Notes under the pieces: generated by a model
Told to the model about the DNA's origin: nothing
Databases searched by the model: none
Seen by the model: only the letters and a program-made list of their open reading frames with translations
Shown here: in pieces, positions 40,512 to 48,436 of the stretch
Layout of the letters: each line of letters opens with the position of its first letter
How positions within the stretch are numbered: the stretch's first letter is position 1
Made by a program: the position numbers and the translations under genes
Assembly (NCBI GenBank): GCA_015075365.1
Contig: JABTUN010000003.1
Coordinates: 1,099,060 to 1,163,059, forward strand
From: Verrucomicrobiaceae bacterium
Lineage (GTDB): Bacteria > Verrucomicrobiota > Verrucomicrobiia > Verrucomicrobiales > Verrucomicrobiaceae
Reading direction: 5' to 3'
DNA length: 64,000 nt

Positions 40512-43500
40512 ATGCGCCCGCTTTTCATCTCGCTGCTCGTCACCGCCGTTTCCTCACAGGCGGGCACGATCCAGTTCAATCGCGACATCCGCCCCATCCT
40601 CTCCGACAACTGCTTCCAGTGCCACGGACCGGGTGAAAAGGACCGCAAGGGCGGTCTGCGCCTCGATTTGTTGGATGCTGCCACGAAACCCGCTGAATCC
40701 GGCGCGGTGGCCATTGTTCCTGGCAATTCAAAACAGAGCGAGCTCATCGCCCGCATCTTCACCGGGCACGCGGATGACCTCATGCCGCCGGAAAAGAGCC
40801 AGAAAAAGCTCACCAGCGCGCAAAAGGATCTCCTCAGGCGCTGGATCGACGAAGGAGCCGAATATCAAGGCCACTGGGCCTTCATTCCGCCGGTGCGGCC
40901 TGAGGTGCCGGGCATCAAGTCTCAAGCTTCAAATTCCAAGACAGGCGAGGTTCCTGAAACGACTTCCAACCCCATCGACGCCTTTATCGCTGCCGAATTG
41001 AAGGAGAAAAAGCTCATTCCGGCTCCGGAGGCCGCTCCTGAAACCCTCCTCCGCCGCCTTGCCCTTGATCTCACCGGCCTGCCGCCCACCCTCGTCGAAC
41101 TCGACCGCTTTCTGAGTGAACCAGAGATCAGGAATCCAAAATCAGGAATTCCAAACTCTGTTTGGACGAGGTGGGTCGATCACTACCTCGCATCCCCGCA
41201 CTACGGCGAGCGCATGGCGATGCAGTGGCTCGATTTCGCCCGTTATGCCGACAGCCATGGCTTCCAGACGGACAGCAGCCGGAGCATGTGGCCGTGGCGC
41301 GACTGGGTGATTCGCGCCTTCAATGACAACAAGCGCTTCAACGACTTCACCATCGAGCAACTCGCCGGCGATTTGATTCCGAATGCCACGCAGGACCAGA
41401 TCCTCGCCACCGGCTTCAACCGCAACCACCGTATCAACGGCGAGGGCGGCATCATCGAGGAGGAATGGCGCATCGAGAACATCATCGACCGCGTGGAGAC
41501 CACTGGCAGCACCTGGCTGGCCCTCACGCTGAACTGCTGCCGCTGCCACGACCACAAATACGATCCCATCAGCCAGCGGGAGTTCTACGAACTCTTCGCC
41601 TTCTTCGACAGCATCGACGAGCGCGGCACCATCACCGGCGCGTCGAACCGCTCCGGCGGAAATGAGGATCCCTTCATCCGCGTCGCCTTGCCGGAGCAAA
41701 AGGCCGAACTCGCCAAACTCCAGGACGCCGTGAAGTCTGCCGAGGAGAGTATGAAGGCCGCAGAAAAGGACTTGCCGGCGCTTGTCGCCGCGTGGGAGCC
41801 AAAGGGGCTCGAACAACTGCAAAACACCCTCGCCATGTGGCTGCCGCTGGATTCTCCGAAGGTTGTGTCCTCCGGCGGCGCCACTTTCACGCCGCAGGAA
41901 GACGGCACCTGGCTCGTCGGCGGCAAAAACGCAGCCAAGGACACCTACACCATCACCACGACGCTTTCGCAGGCCTCAAGTGTCAGCGCGCTGCTGCTCG
42001 ACTGCCTGCCTGATGACCAACTGCCGAACAAAAGCCTCGGTCGCGCTTTCAATGGTAACTTCCTCCTCTCCCGCGTCGAGGCGGAGATCAAAACGCCAGG
42101 GGCCGCGAAGCCGCAGGCGCTGACATTTGCCAGGGCGGAGGCCAGTTACTCGCAAAAGGGCTACGACATCAAAAATGTCATCGGCAAGGACGCCTTCAAA
42201 GGGTGGGCTGTCGATGGTCCCACGAACCGCAACGCCAAAAAAGCCATGTTCGTGCTCGACGCGCCCGCTCATGCCCCGGCGGGCAGCACGCTGACCATCC
42301 GCCTCGTCCACAACGGCATCAACCAGCACAACATCGGCCGTTTCAAGCTCTCCTACAGCACGCTGGGCACGCAGCTCGTCAAACTCGACGGAACCGCCGC
42401 CGTGGCGGACATCGCGGCTATTTTGAAGACACCTGCTGAAAAGCGTGATGCGAAGCAGAAGGCCGGCTTGGTGAAGTTTTTCCGTTCCAGCGTGCCAAAT
42501 CCGGTCAAACAGGCTGATGACCGCCTCGCTGCTGCGAAACGCGCGGTGGATGCCTTTGAAGGCAGGCTGCCCACCTCCATGGTCATGCGTGAAAAAGGTG
42601 CGCCTGTCGATGCCTTCATCCTCAAGCGCGGCGAATACGACAAGCCGGGTGAGAAAGTCAGCGCCAGCGTGCCCGTGGTGCTCGGCAAACTGCCCGCGGG
42701 CGAAAAGGCCGACCGCCTCGCGCTCGCCAAATGGATCGCCAGCACGCAAAACCCGCTCACCGCGCGGGTGTGGGTGAATCGCGCTTGGGAGAGCTTCTTC
42801 GGCACCGGATTGGTCAAAACGAGCGAAAACTTCGGCTCCCAGGCCGAGTGGCCCAGTCATCCCGAGTTGCTCGACTGGCTCGCCACCGAATTCATGCGCA
42901 CCGGATGGGACATGAAGGCCATGATGCGCCTGATCGCGACGAGCAAGGCCTACCGCCAAAGCGCCATTTTAGATTCTAGATTTCAGGTTTCAGATTTGGA
43001 GAACCGCCTCCTTGCCCGCGGGCCGCGATTCCGGCTCTCGGGCGAAGTTTTGCGCGATCAGGCGCTTGCCATCAGCGGACTGCTGGTTCCGACCATCGGC
43101 GGCGACAGCGTGCGGCCCTACATGCCGGAGGGTGTATGGGATGAAACGAGCAAGTATGGCAACCTGCGCGGCTACAAGCATGAAACCGGCCCCGGACTGC
43201 ATCGCCGCACGATGTACACCATCTGGAAGCGCACGGCCGCGCCGCCCACGATGCTGCTGTTCGACGCCGCCACGCGTGAAGTATGCACCGTGAAACGCAG
43301 CCGGACCAACACGCCGCTCCAGGCGCTTTCACTGCTCAATGAGGTCACCTTCGTCGAGGCTTCGCGCGCTTTCGCCGCCCGCATGATTTTGGAGGGTGGC
43401 AAAACACCGGAGGAACGTCTCACCTGGGCCTTTCGCACCGCCACAGCTCGCGCTCCGCAGCCTGATGAGCTGCGCGTTCTGGCCTCCGGCTTGTCAAAGC

Positions 43501-43655
43501 GCCTCTCCACCTTCCAGCAGCAGCCAGAGGCAGCGGCACAGCTCATTGAATTTGGCGAACACCCGGCACCCGCGGACATCCATGCCGCCGAGTTGGCCGC
43601 CTACACTGTCACCGCGAATGTGATCCTGAACCTCGATGAGGTGGTGATGCATTGA
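40512..43655 (+). CDS. PSCyt1-DUF1549-DUF1553 cytochrome-domain protein
   Basis: A 1047-aa exported protein of the large planctomycete-verrucomicrobial family. Signal peptide to about residue 17, then PSCyt1 with the haem site CFQCH (34-38) and GGLRLD; DUF1549 (about 155-365) with MQWLDFARYADSHGFQTD and NCCRCHDHKYDPIS, a second haem-like CRCH; a coiled-coil stretch and a beta-rich insert in the middle (about 400-650); and DUF1553 at the C-terminus (NPLTARVWVNRAWESFFG, TNTPLQALSLLNEV). Partner enzymes are unknown; an electron-transfer role in the cell envelope is inferred. Three short AT-rich inserts interrupt it in frame (residues about 136-146, 205-218, 819-831). Confidence 0.93.
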   Translation: MRPLFISLLVTAVSSQAGTIQFNRDIRPILSDNCFQCHGPGEKDRKGGLRLDLLDAATKPAESGAVAIVPGNSKQSELIARIFTGHADDLMPPEKSQKKLTSAQKDLLRRWIDEGAEYQGHWAFIPPVRPEVPGIKSQASNSKTGEVPETTSNPIDAFIAAELKEKKLIPAPEAAPETLLRRLALDLTGLPPTLVELDRFLSEPEIRNPKSGIPNSVWTRWVDHYLASPHYGERMAMQWLDFARYADSHGFQTDSSRSMWPWRDWVIRAFNDNKRFNDFTIEQLAGDLIPNATQDQILATGFNRNHRINGEGGIIEEEWRIENIIDRVETTGSTWLALTLNCCRCHDHKYDPISQREFYELFAFFDSIDERGTITGASNRSGGNEDPFIRVALPEQKAELAKLQDAVKSAEESMKAAEKDLPALVAAWEPKGLEQLQNTLAMWLPLDSPKVVSSGGATFTPQEDGTWLVGGKNAAKDTYTITTTLSQASSVSALLLDCLPDDQLPNKSLGRAFNGNFLLSRVEAEIKTPGAAKPQALTFARAEASYSQKGYDIKNVIGKDAFKGWAVDGPTNRNAKKAMFVLDAPAHAPAGSTLTIRLVHNGINQHNIGRFKLSYSTLGTQLVKLDGTAAVADIAAILKTPAEKRDAKQKAGLVKFFRSSVPNPVKQADDRLAAAKRAVDAFEGRLPTSMVMREKGAPVDAFILKRGEYDKPGEKVSASVPVVLGKLPAGEKADRLALAKWIASTQNPLTARVWVNRAWESFFGTGLVKTSENFGSQAEWPSHPELLDWLATEFMRTGWDMKAMMRLIATSKAYRQSAILDSRFQVSDLENRLLARGPRFRLSGEVLRDQALAISGLLVPTIGGDSVRPYMPEGVWDETSKYGNLRGYKHETGPGLHRRTMYTIWKRTAAPPTMLLFDAATREVCTVKRSRTNTPLQALSLLNEVTFVEASRAFAARMILEGGKTPEERLTWAFRTATARAPQPDELRVLASGLSKRLSTFQQQPEAAAQLIEFGEHPAPADIHAAELAAYTVTANVILNLDEVVMH
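40916..43001. repeat. Three AT-rich word repeats inside the PSCyt1 gene
   Basis: At 40916-40943, 41127-41165 and 42966-43000 the high-GC gene is interrupted by AT-rich stretches made of words such as ATCAGGAATCCAAA, TTCAAATTCCAA and TTTCAGATTTGGA. The middle one is a direct repeat (41127-41140 and 41141-41155) with an inverted CCAAAC/GTTTGG at its end. All three stay in frame and fall in domain linkers. They resemble the repeat at 909-992. Confidence 0.6.
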
Positions 43656-43661
43656 CAGGAG

Positions 43662-44429
43662 TCATGCGCCGCCGCTTTCCACAGCGGAGCGTTGCATCTG
43701 CGTGCGCGTGCTGACCACCATCGTGTCCGCGATCAGATCATGCAGGCAGCGCCGGTCACGGCGGAAAATGCAGCCCAGGTCAAAGACCAGCAGGCCGATC
43801 CCGATGTACTGGATGCTGGTGAGCACCAGCATCACCACATGCCGAAGCAGCACGACGGCCACAAAGCCGGCCCGCAGACCGGTTTGGAAGCGCACGATGC
43901 GCACACCGGCCAGCCATTTGCCAATGGTCTGTCCTCGCACTGTCAGGAGGACGACGTTGAGCACCACGAGTCCGGTCAACAAGCCGATTGGCAGGTGAAA
44001 CCGCTCCGGGTGCGCCTCGACCGTGGCTTGGATGTGCGCGTAGTAGGCCTCGATGAACGCGTCGGTTCCCAGGTCACGGTGTTTCGCCATGAATGCCTCC
44101 AGTTCCAGCGCTTTGGAAAGCAGCATCGTGGCGGGCAGAATGGTCATCCAGTCCAGCATCCACGCCAGAAGCCGCAGCCAGCGGGAGGCCAGCGGGAGGG
44201 AGCCACTGTCATCGTCCTGCGGTGGCGGACGTGACTGTTCCAGGGCGCTCAGGGGGGCTTCTTCAGGGGCTGGCTGGTGAAAACGGGCCTCCAACGGCTC
44301 CCAGTCCGTCATTCCAGGCGCCCAGCACAGGTCGGTCGGGCGAAACCGCCCCTCTCGCAGCCCGGCGCTGATGTCCAGGTCGCTGAACTCACCGATCTTC
44401 TCGTCTTCGCGTGCCAGATGATACTTCAT
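43662..44429 (-). CDS. GYF_2-RDD membrane protein
   Basis: A 255-aa protein: an N-terminal GYF_2/DUF4339 domain (residues 1-50, with IGEFSDLDISAGLREGRFRP) that usually binds proline-rich peptides, an acidic linker, then an RDD domain (about 78-240) with three or four transmembrane helices. ASRWLRLLAWMLDWM supplies the Arg/Asp positions that name the family and GQTIGKWLAGVRIV is the second block. Function unknown; some RDD proteins affect ion transport. It ends 6 bases from the end of the convergent PSCyt1 gene. Confidence 0.85.
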   Translation of the reverse strand: MKYHLAREDEKIGEFSDLDISAGLREGRFRPTDLCWAPGMTDWEPLEARFHQPAPEEAPLSALEQSRPPPQDDDSGSLPLASRWLRLLAWMLDWMTILPATMLLSKALELEAFMAKHRDLGTDAFIEAYYAHIQATVEAHPERFHLPIGLLTGLVVLNVVLLTVRGQTIGKWLAGVRIVRFQTGLRAGFVAVVLLRHVVMLVLTSIQYIGIGLLVFDLGCIFRRDRRCLHDLIADTMVVSTRTQMQRSAVESGGA

Positions 44430-44541
44430 GCGGCCTCTTTATGCAGGGATTGCCCGCATGTCTCGAAAAAGTCGTCCTGCCCTCGATAACGAGGGAGGCA
44501 TGGATGGGTGCTCATGTCTTCAGCCAGTCCATGTGGAATCC

Positions 44542-47259
44542 TCATTTCTCGTCCAGCGCGCGGCGGATGCGGTATTTGATGGCGAGTTGATGCGCGGGCG
44601 TGCTGGTGAAGGGCATGTTCTTGATCCGCTCAATCTGGAGCAGCGCGCTGCTCTGCGTGGCATGGTAATAGGCGCCGGTGTGGGCAATGTTCAGCAGCCG
44701 GGTGATGTAGTCGAGCTGGAGGTTCTGCCGCATGGCGCTGACCGGCTTTGCAGGATCGTCACCCGTGCAGATGGCCGTTGTCAGGGTGCTTAGCACTTCA
44801 TCGACGCTGACCTCGTTCCCATAGAGCGCGCTGTCGTGCAGGCGCTGGAGCGTGGCGGGATGCAGAAGATGCGCCAGCAGACCTGTCTGCATGCGGAAGA
44901 CACGGTCGTGCAGCTTCGGGTCCTCGCTGGAGTCGCCATGCTCAAAGCCGCGGCGCTGCTGCTGGAGGTGGGCGTAAAGCTCAGGCGGCGCGGCCAGTGT
45001 GTCCGGCGCGAACCCGTATTTGGCGATGGCCAGCAGCGCGCGGCGCTGCTTTTCCGCCTCGACCGGTTTGAAGGGCGTGACGCCCGGAGCCTGGCCTTGC
45101 ATGACGCGCTCGACATACACACCGCCGACGTAGCGCGAGATGGCGGTGAGGGCGCTTTCCACGTCCTTCGTCAGGGTGTTGTAGGCCAGCCCGACCTCCT
45201 GCCAGCTCCGGCCGGGATCGCTGACATCCTTGAGAATGTTCGGCAATTCCGCCTTCACGATCTCGCAGCGCTGCACGCCGTAGGCAATGGGGTCGCTGCT
45301 CATGTCAAAGAGCATCGCGCGCGGGTCGATGGCCTTGCCTGTGGCGCGCATGTCGTCGGCGTCATTGGCAAACGCCAGCTCCGGCTTGTGCGACTGGCTG
45401 GCGATGGCGTCGAGCCGCTTCTGCTCCTCGACAGGGTCCTCCAGAGCCTCGCTGTAACCATAGTTGATGGCCCAGTGGTCATACGGTCCGGGCTTTGTGG
45501 TGAAATACTGACCCTGTTTCACCCCTTTCGGCGCGATGTTCACCGGGGGGTAGTCCATCACGGAACCGGTGAGGCCTGTTTTCTCCGTGATCTCGGCGTT
45601 GTGGATGTTTTCCGGGCTGTGCAGGTGGCTGGAGCGGAAGTTGTGGTTCAAACCCAGCGTGTGCCCGACCTCGTGCAGTGCGAGGTAATAGAGCGACTCC
45701 TTGATGAGTCGGTCCACCTCGATGCGATCGCTCTTTTGCAGGCGCAACATTGTCTGGCCGAACTGGATGCCCTGGCGCGCGCAGTTGCAGGCCAGGCAGG
45801 CGTGCGGGTTCGTGGTCGTCGCGCCCTCTTGCGGCTCGGAGGCGGCGCCCGGGTCGTCAAAAAGCTTTTTCGTGAGCAGGCGCTTTGAGATGAAGCTGTA
45901 TTCCAGCATGATGTCCGCGCCGAGGATCTGCCCCGTGCGCGGGTTGGCAAAGCTGGGGCCGTAGCCGCCAAACGGCGGGTTCACGCTGCTCGTCCAGCGC
46001 AGCACGTTGTGCTCGATGTCGCCGGCGTCCCATTTCGCGTCATCGGGCTGCACTTTGACAACAACGGCATCTTTGAATCCCGCCGTTTCAAAGGCTTCGT
46101 TCCATTTCAACACGGCGGCGCGGATGGTATCGCGAAACTCGATGGGGGTGGTGTTCTCAATCCAGAAGACGATCGGCTCCACCGGCTCGCTCAAGGCGGT
46201 GCCGGGTTTTTGCTTCACCAGATTCCAGCGGTGGATGACATCGCGGTAGGGCGCGGCGTCGGTGCTGGTCATGTCCGTGATCTGGTGTGTGAAGTAGCCG
46301 ATGCGCGGGTCGTCCAGGCGCGGCTTGAAGTCGTTTTCCGGCATCGCGATCAGCGTGTGCTGCACCTGCACCGTGATGTAGCGCGCGTCGGTGATGTCCT
46401 CGTCGTGGTTGCCGGAGGGCGTCGGGTTTTCATAGACATACTCGGCGATCACGGCGGTGTTTTTGGGGTAGCCGTTGATGCGCATGATCTTCGTCTTCAG
46501 CTCCGAGAGGCGGCCGAGGAGCGAGCGCTCGCCTCCGCTGAATTTCACCATCGTCAGCGTCTCCCGCAGAAACAAATTCGTGGCAGGAATGAGGAAACCG
46601 TCGGCGTCTTCAGCGGCGATGGACTCGCTGGCCAGAATGGCCTGGCTGATGTTCGCGTTGCGGGCGCGGGCCAGTGGGTTCTGCGGGTCAAAGTGGAGCG
46701 AGGTGTTCTTTTCAACGAACTCGATGCGGTCAAAGATTTTCCGCAGCACGAAAATCGTCTCCGAGCCATAGCGCCCGCGGTTGTGCCCGGTGCCCACGGG
46801 GCCGTCCACGCTGTGATTGAAGTAAATGTACTCCGGCCCGACCTGCGGCTTTGCGATGAACAGCCACGGCACGCCCTTTTCCATGTCCAGATACATGCGG
46901 AAGAGGCCGTCGATGCGTTGGAAACCCTTGGTGAACTCGGCCACGGACTTTTTCTTCGGCTTGTTGTCCTCGGCGGGTTTCGCCGCAGCCTGCTGGGGTT
47001 GCGCCGCAGGCGCGGCAGCGGCCTGCGCGGGCGGATTCGACGGCACCGGGGCAGGGGAGGGCTGCGGCGGGGCAGGGTTGGGCTTTGGCTCCGGTTTAGG
47101 CTCGGGCTTGGGTTCCGGCTTTGCAGGCTCAGGCTTCGGCTCGGGTTTGGTAGGGTTGGGTTTTGGCTCCGGTTTGGCCGGTTCCGGCTTCGGCGGCTCG
47201 TTGGCGGCCTGAAGGGTGACGATGGCGAAAAGGCTGGTCAGAACGAGGCGCGTGAGCAT
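44542..47259 (-). CDS. Secreted zinc metalloprotease (DUF5117/DUF4953-type)
   Basis: A 905-aa exported protein. The start at 47259 (MLTRLVLTSLFAIVTLQAA) gives a signal peptide. Residues 21-80 are a proline-rich KPEP repeat, then a conserved DUF5117-like region (residues about 110-300, with FKGFQR-like FTKGFQRIDGLFRMY), and a metallopeptidase core with the metzincin zinc motif HEVGHTLGLNH at 529-539, downstream Met-turn candidate SVMDYPPVN. Glu530 is the expected general base. It is probably an envelope or secreted protease. The upstream 60 codons of the open frame are not leader-like. Divergent from the DUF1080 gene with 182 bases between. Confidence 0.87.
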   Translation of the reverse strand: MLTRLVLTSLFAIVTLQAANEPPKPEPAKPEPKPNPTKPEPKPEPAKPEPKPEPKPEPKPNPAPPQPSPAPVPSNPPAQAAAAPAAQPQQAAAKPAEDNKPKKKSVAEFTKGFQRIDGLFRMYLDMEKGVPWLFIAKPQVGPEYIYFNHSVDGPVGTGHNRGRYGSETIFVLRKIFDRIEFVEKNTSLHFDPQNPLARARNANISQAILASESIAAEDADGFLIPATNLFLRETLTMVKFSGGERSLLGRLSELKTKIMRINGYPKNTAVIAEYVYENPTPSGNHDEDITDARYITVQVQHTLIAMPENDFKPRLDDPRIGYFTHQITDMTSTDAAPYRDVIHRWNLVKQKPGTALSEPVEPIVFWIENTTPIEFRDTIRAAVLKWNEAFETAGFKDAVVVKVQPDDAKWDAGDIEHNVLRWTSSVNPPFGGYGPSFANPRTGQILGADIMLEYSFISKRLLTKKLFDDPGAASEPQEGATTTNPHACLACNCARQGIQFGQTMLRLQKSDRIEVDRLIKESLYYLALHEVGHTLGLNHNFRSSHLHSPENIHNAEITEKTGLTGSVMDYPPVNIAPKGVKQGQYFTTKPGPYDHWAINYGYSEALEDPVEEQKRLDAIASQSHKPELAFANDADDMRATGKAIDPRAMLFDMSSDPIAYGVQRCEIVKAELPNILKDVSDPGRSWQEVGLAYNTLTKDVESALTAISRYVGGVYVERVMQGQAPGVTPFKPVEAEKQRRALLAIAKYGFAPDTLAAPPELYAHLQQQRRGFEHGDSSEDPKLHDRVFRMQTGLLAHLLHPATLQRLHDSALYGNEVSVDEVLSTLTTAICTGDDPAKPVSAMRQNLQLDYITRLLNIAHTGAYYHATQSSALLQIERIKNMPFTSTPAHQLAIKYRIRRALDEK
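47020..47199 (-). repeat. KPEP/KPNP tandem repeat at the metalloprotease N-terminus
   Basis: Codons for residues 21-80 of the metalloprotease encode repeated KPEP, KPEPAKPEP and KPNP units and then a Pro/Ala/Ser stretch. Tandem units of this type change length easily by slippage. They probably form a stiff spacer through the cell wall or to the membrane. Confidence 0.8.
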
Positions 47260-47441
47260 GGCGGCGGCAGAGGGTGAGATCGGGAGTTTAGCGAACAACG
47301 ATTCAGCATGCACATCCTTGTGTAAGAATGTTTGGAAAGCCCGGCGTGGCTTGTTGCGCGGCCTGCGCGCTCCTGCCAGATCCGACACAGCTTTTGCTGG
47401 CAGGTTTCGTGAGACGGTCGCGTTTATGCTCGCGATCAACC

Positions 47442-48203
47442 ATGAAACGTCTCATCCTCCTCTCGCTCCTCGCTTTCTCTGCCGCTTCTGCGCAGGACGG
47501 CTTTAAACCGCTCTTCAACGGCAAAGACCTCACCGGCTGGGATGGCAATCCGGAGCTGTGGAAGGTCGAAAATGGTGAAATCGTCGGCAACACGACCGGA
47601 CCGGAGCAGTTGCCCTACAATCAGTTTCTCATCTGGCGCGGTGGGAAGGTCAAAAACTTCGAATTGAAGGCCAGAATCCGCCAGAAGGGCAACAACACCG
47701 GCATCCAATACCGCAGCAGCGAGAACACCGACAAAAAGTGGTCCATCCGCGGCTACCAGTGCGACATCCACCCGAACGCGCCTTACCGCGCGATGATGTA
47801 TGAGGAAGGCGGACGCGGCATCGTCTCGCAAAACGGCCAAAGTGTCGTCATCGACCCCTCCGGCGTGAAATGGCTCGCGGGCGAGCACGACCTCGTCGAG
47901 GCCGATGTGGCCGAATGGCACGAGTACACCATCATCGCGAAGGGAAACCACCTCGTGCACCAGATCGACGGCAAAACGACGATGGAGCTTACCGACTTCG
48001 AGGAGGCCAAGCGCTCTCTCGAAGGCCTCATCGCCTTCCAAATCCACCGCGGCCCCGCCATGGAGGTCCACATCAAGGATGTGATGCTCAAGGAACTGCC
48101 GGAGGGTGGCGTGATCGACTTCGCCAACCATCCCATCCCCAGCGACGCACAAATCATCGAGGCGAAGGCTCCGAAGAAAAAGGCGAAAGGCAAAGCAAAG
48201 TGA
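47442..48203 (+). CDS. Secreted DUF1080 (3-keto-disaccharide hydrolase-like) protein
   Basis: A 253-aa exported protein with a signal peptide (MKRLILLSLLAFSAASA) and one DUF1080 domain, a concanavalin-like beta-sandwich. Hallmarks: FKPLFNGKDLTGWDGNPELW (residues 21-40), NFELKARIRQKGNNTGIQYRS, GYQCDIHP and GLIAFQIHRGPAMEVHIKD near the end. The domain has been linked to hydrolysis of 3-keto glycosides formed by GMC or FAD oxidoreductases, which would fit the FAD oxidoreductases in this window, though not adjacent. The Lys-rich C-terminal tail (KAPKKKAKGKAK) is unusual. Confidence 0.9.
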   Translation: MKRLILLSLLAFSAASAQDGFKPLFNGKDLTGWDGNPELWKVENGEIVGNTTGPEQLPYNQFLIWRGGKVKNFELKARIRQKGNNTGIQYRSSENTDKKWSIRGYQCDIHPNAPYRAMMYEEGGRGIVSQNGQSVVIDPSGVKWLAGEHDLVEADVAEWHEYTIIAKGNHLVHQIDGKTTMELTDFEEAKRSLEGLIAFQIHRGPAMEVHIKDVMLKELPEGGVIDFANHPIPSDAQIIEAKAPKKKAKGKAK

Positions 48204-48219
48204 ACGCCCGCCTGCCTCA

Positions 48220-48241
48220 CTGCCGGAGCGCGGCAGCTACT
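48220..48241. repeat. Single REP-like hairpin
   Basis: Read on the minus strand: AGTAG, then stem CTGCCG, loop CGCTC, stem CGGCAG and TGAG. The outer AGTAG head and the stem-loop size match the paired units at 9612-9732 although the stem sequence differs. It lies in the 233-base gap between the DUF1080 gene and the YkuD-like gene, where I see nothing else. Confidence 0.5.
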
Positions 48242-48436
48242 CCAAGGTGAACGCGCGGAACGGCTCCTTCGGGGAGATTGAGCCGCTGCGTAAAAGAAGC
48301 CTGCTGTTTGCTTGGACGATTGTGACGATGCACCAGTGAACGCCGGCGGGTGACATGTAGATTTCAGAGGTGAGCACCGCCTCCGCCCACGAACAAGTGG
48401 GACACGACGCAGCGTGCGATCGCCGCTCCGCCAGCG

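Noticed and set aside
44470..44500. Small hairpin CCCTCG/CGAGGG between the GYF-RDD gene and the metalloprotease
   Set aside because: Only 6 bp with no T tract; expected by chance in GC-rich DNA.
46009..47277. 422-codon antisense frame over the metalloprotease
   Set aside because: The C-terminal Arg/Leu/Gly repeats are the reverse reading of the KPEP repeat; the sense strand has the zinc motif.
48242..48436. Possible gene remnant between the DUF1080 and YkuD-like genes
   Set aside because: Short open frames on both strands, but none gives a recognisable domain or start; I leave it as intergenic.
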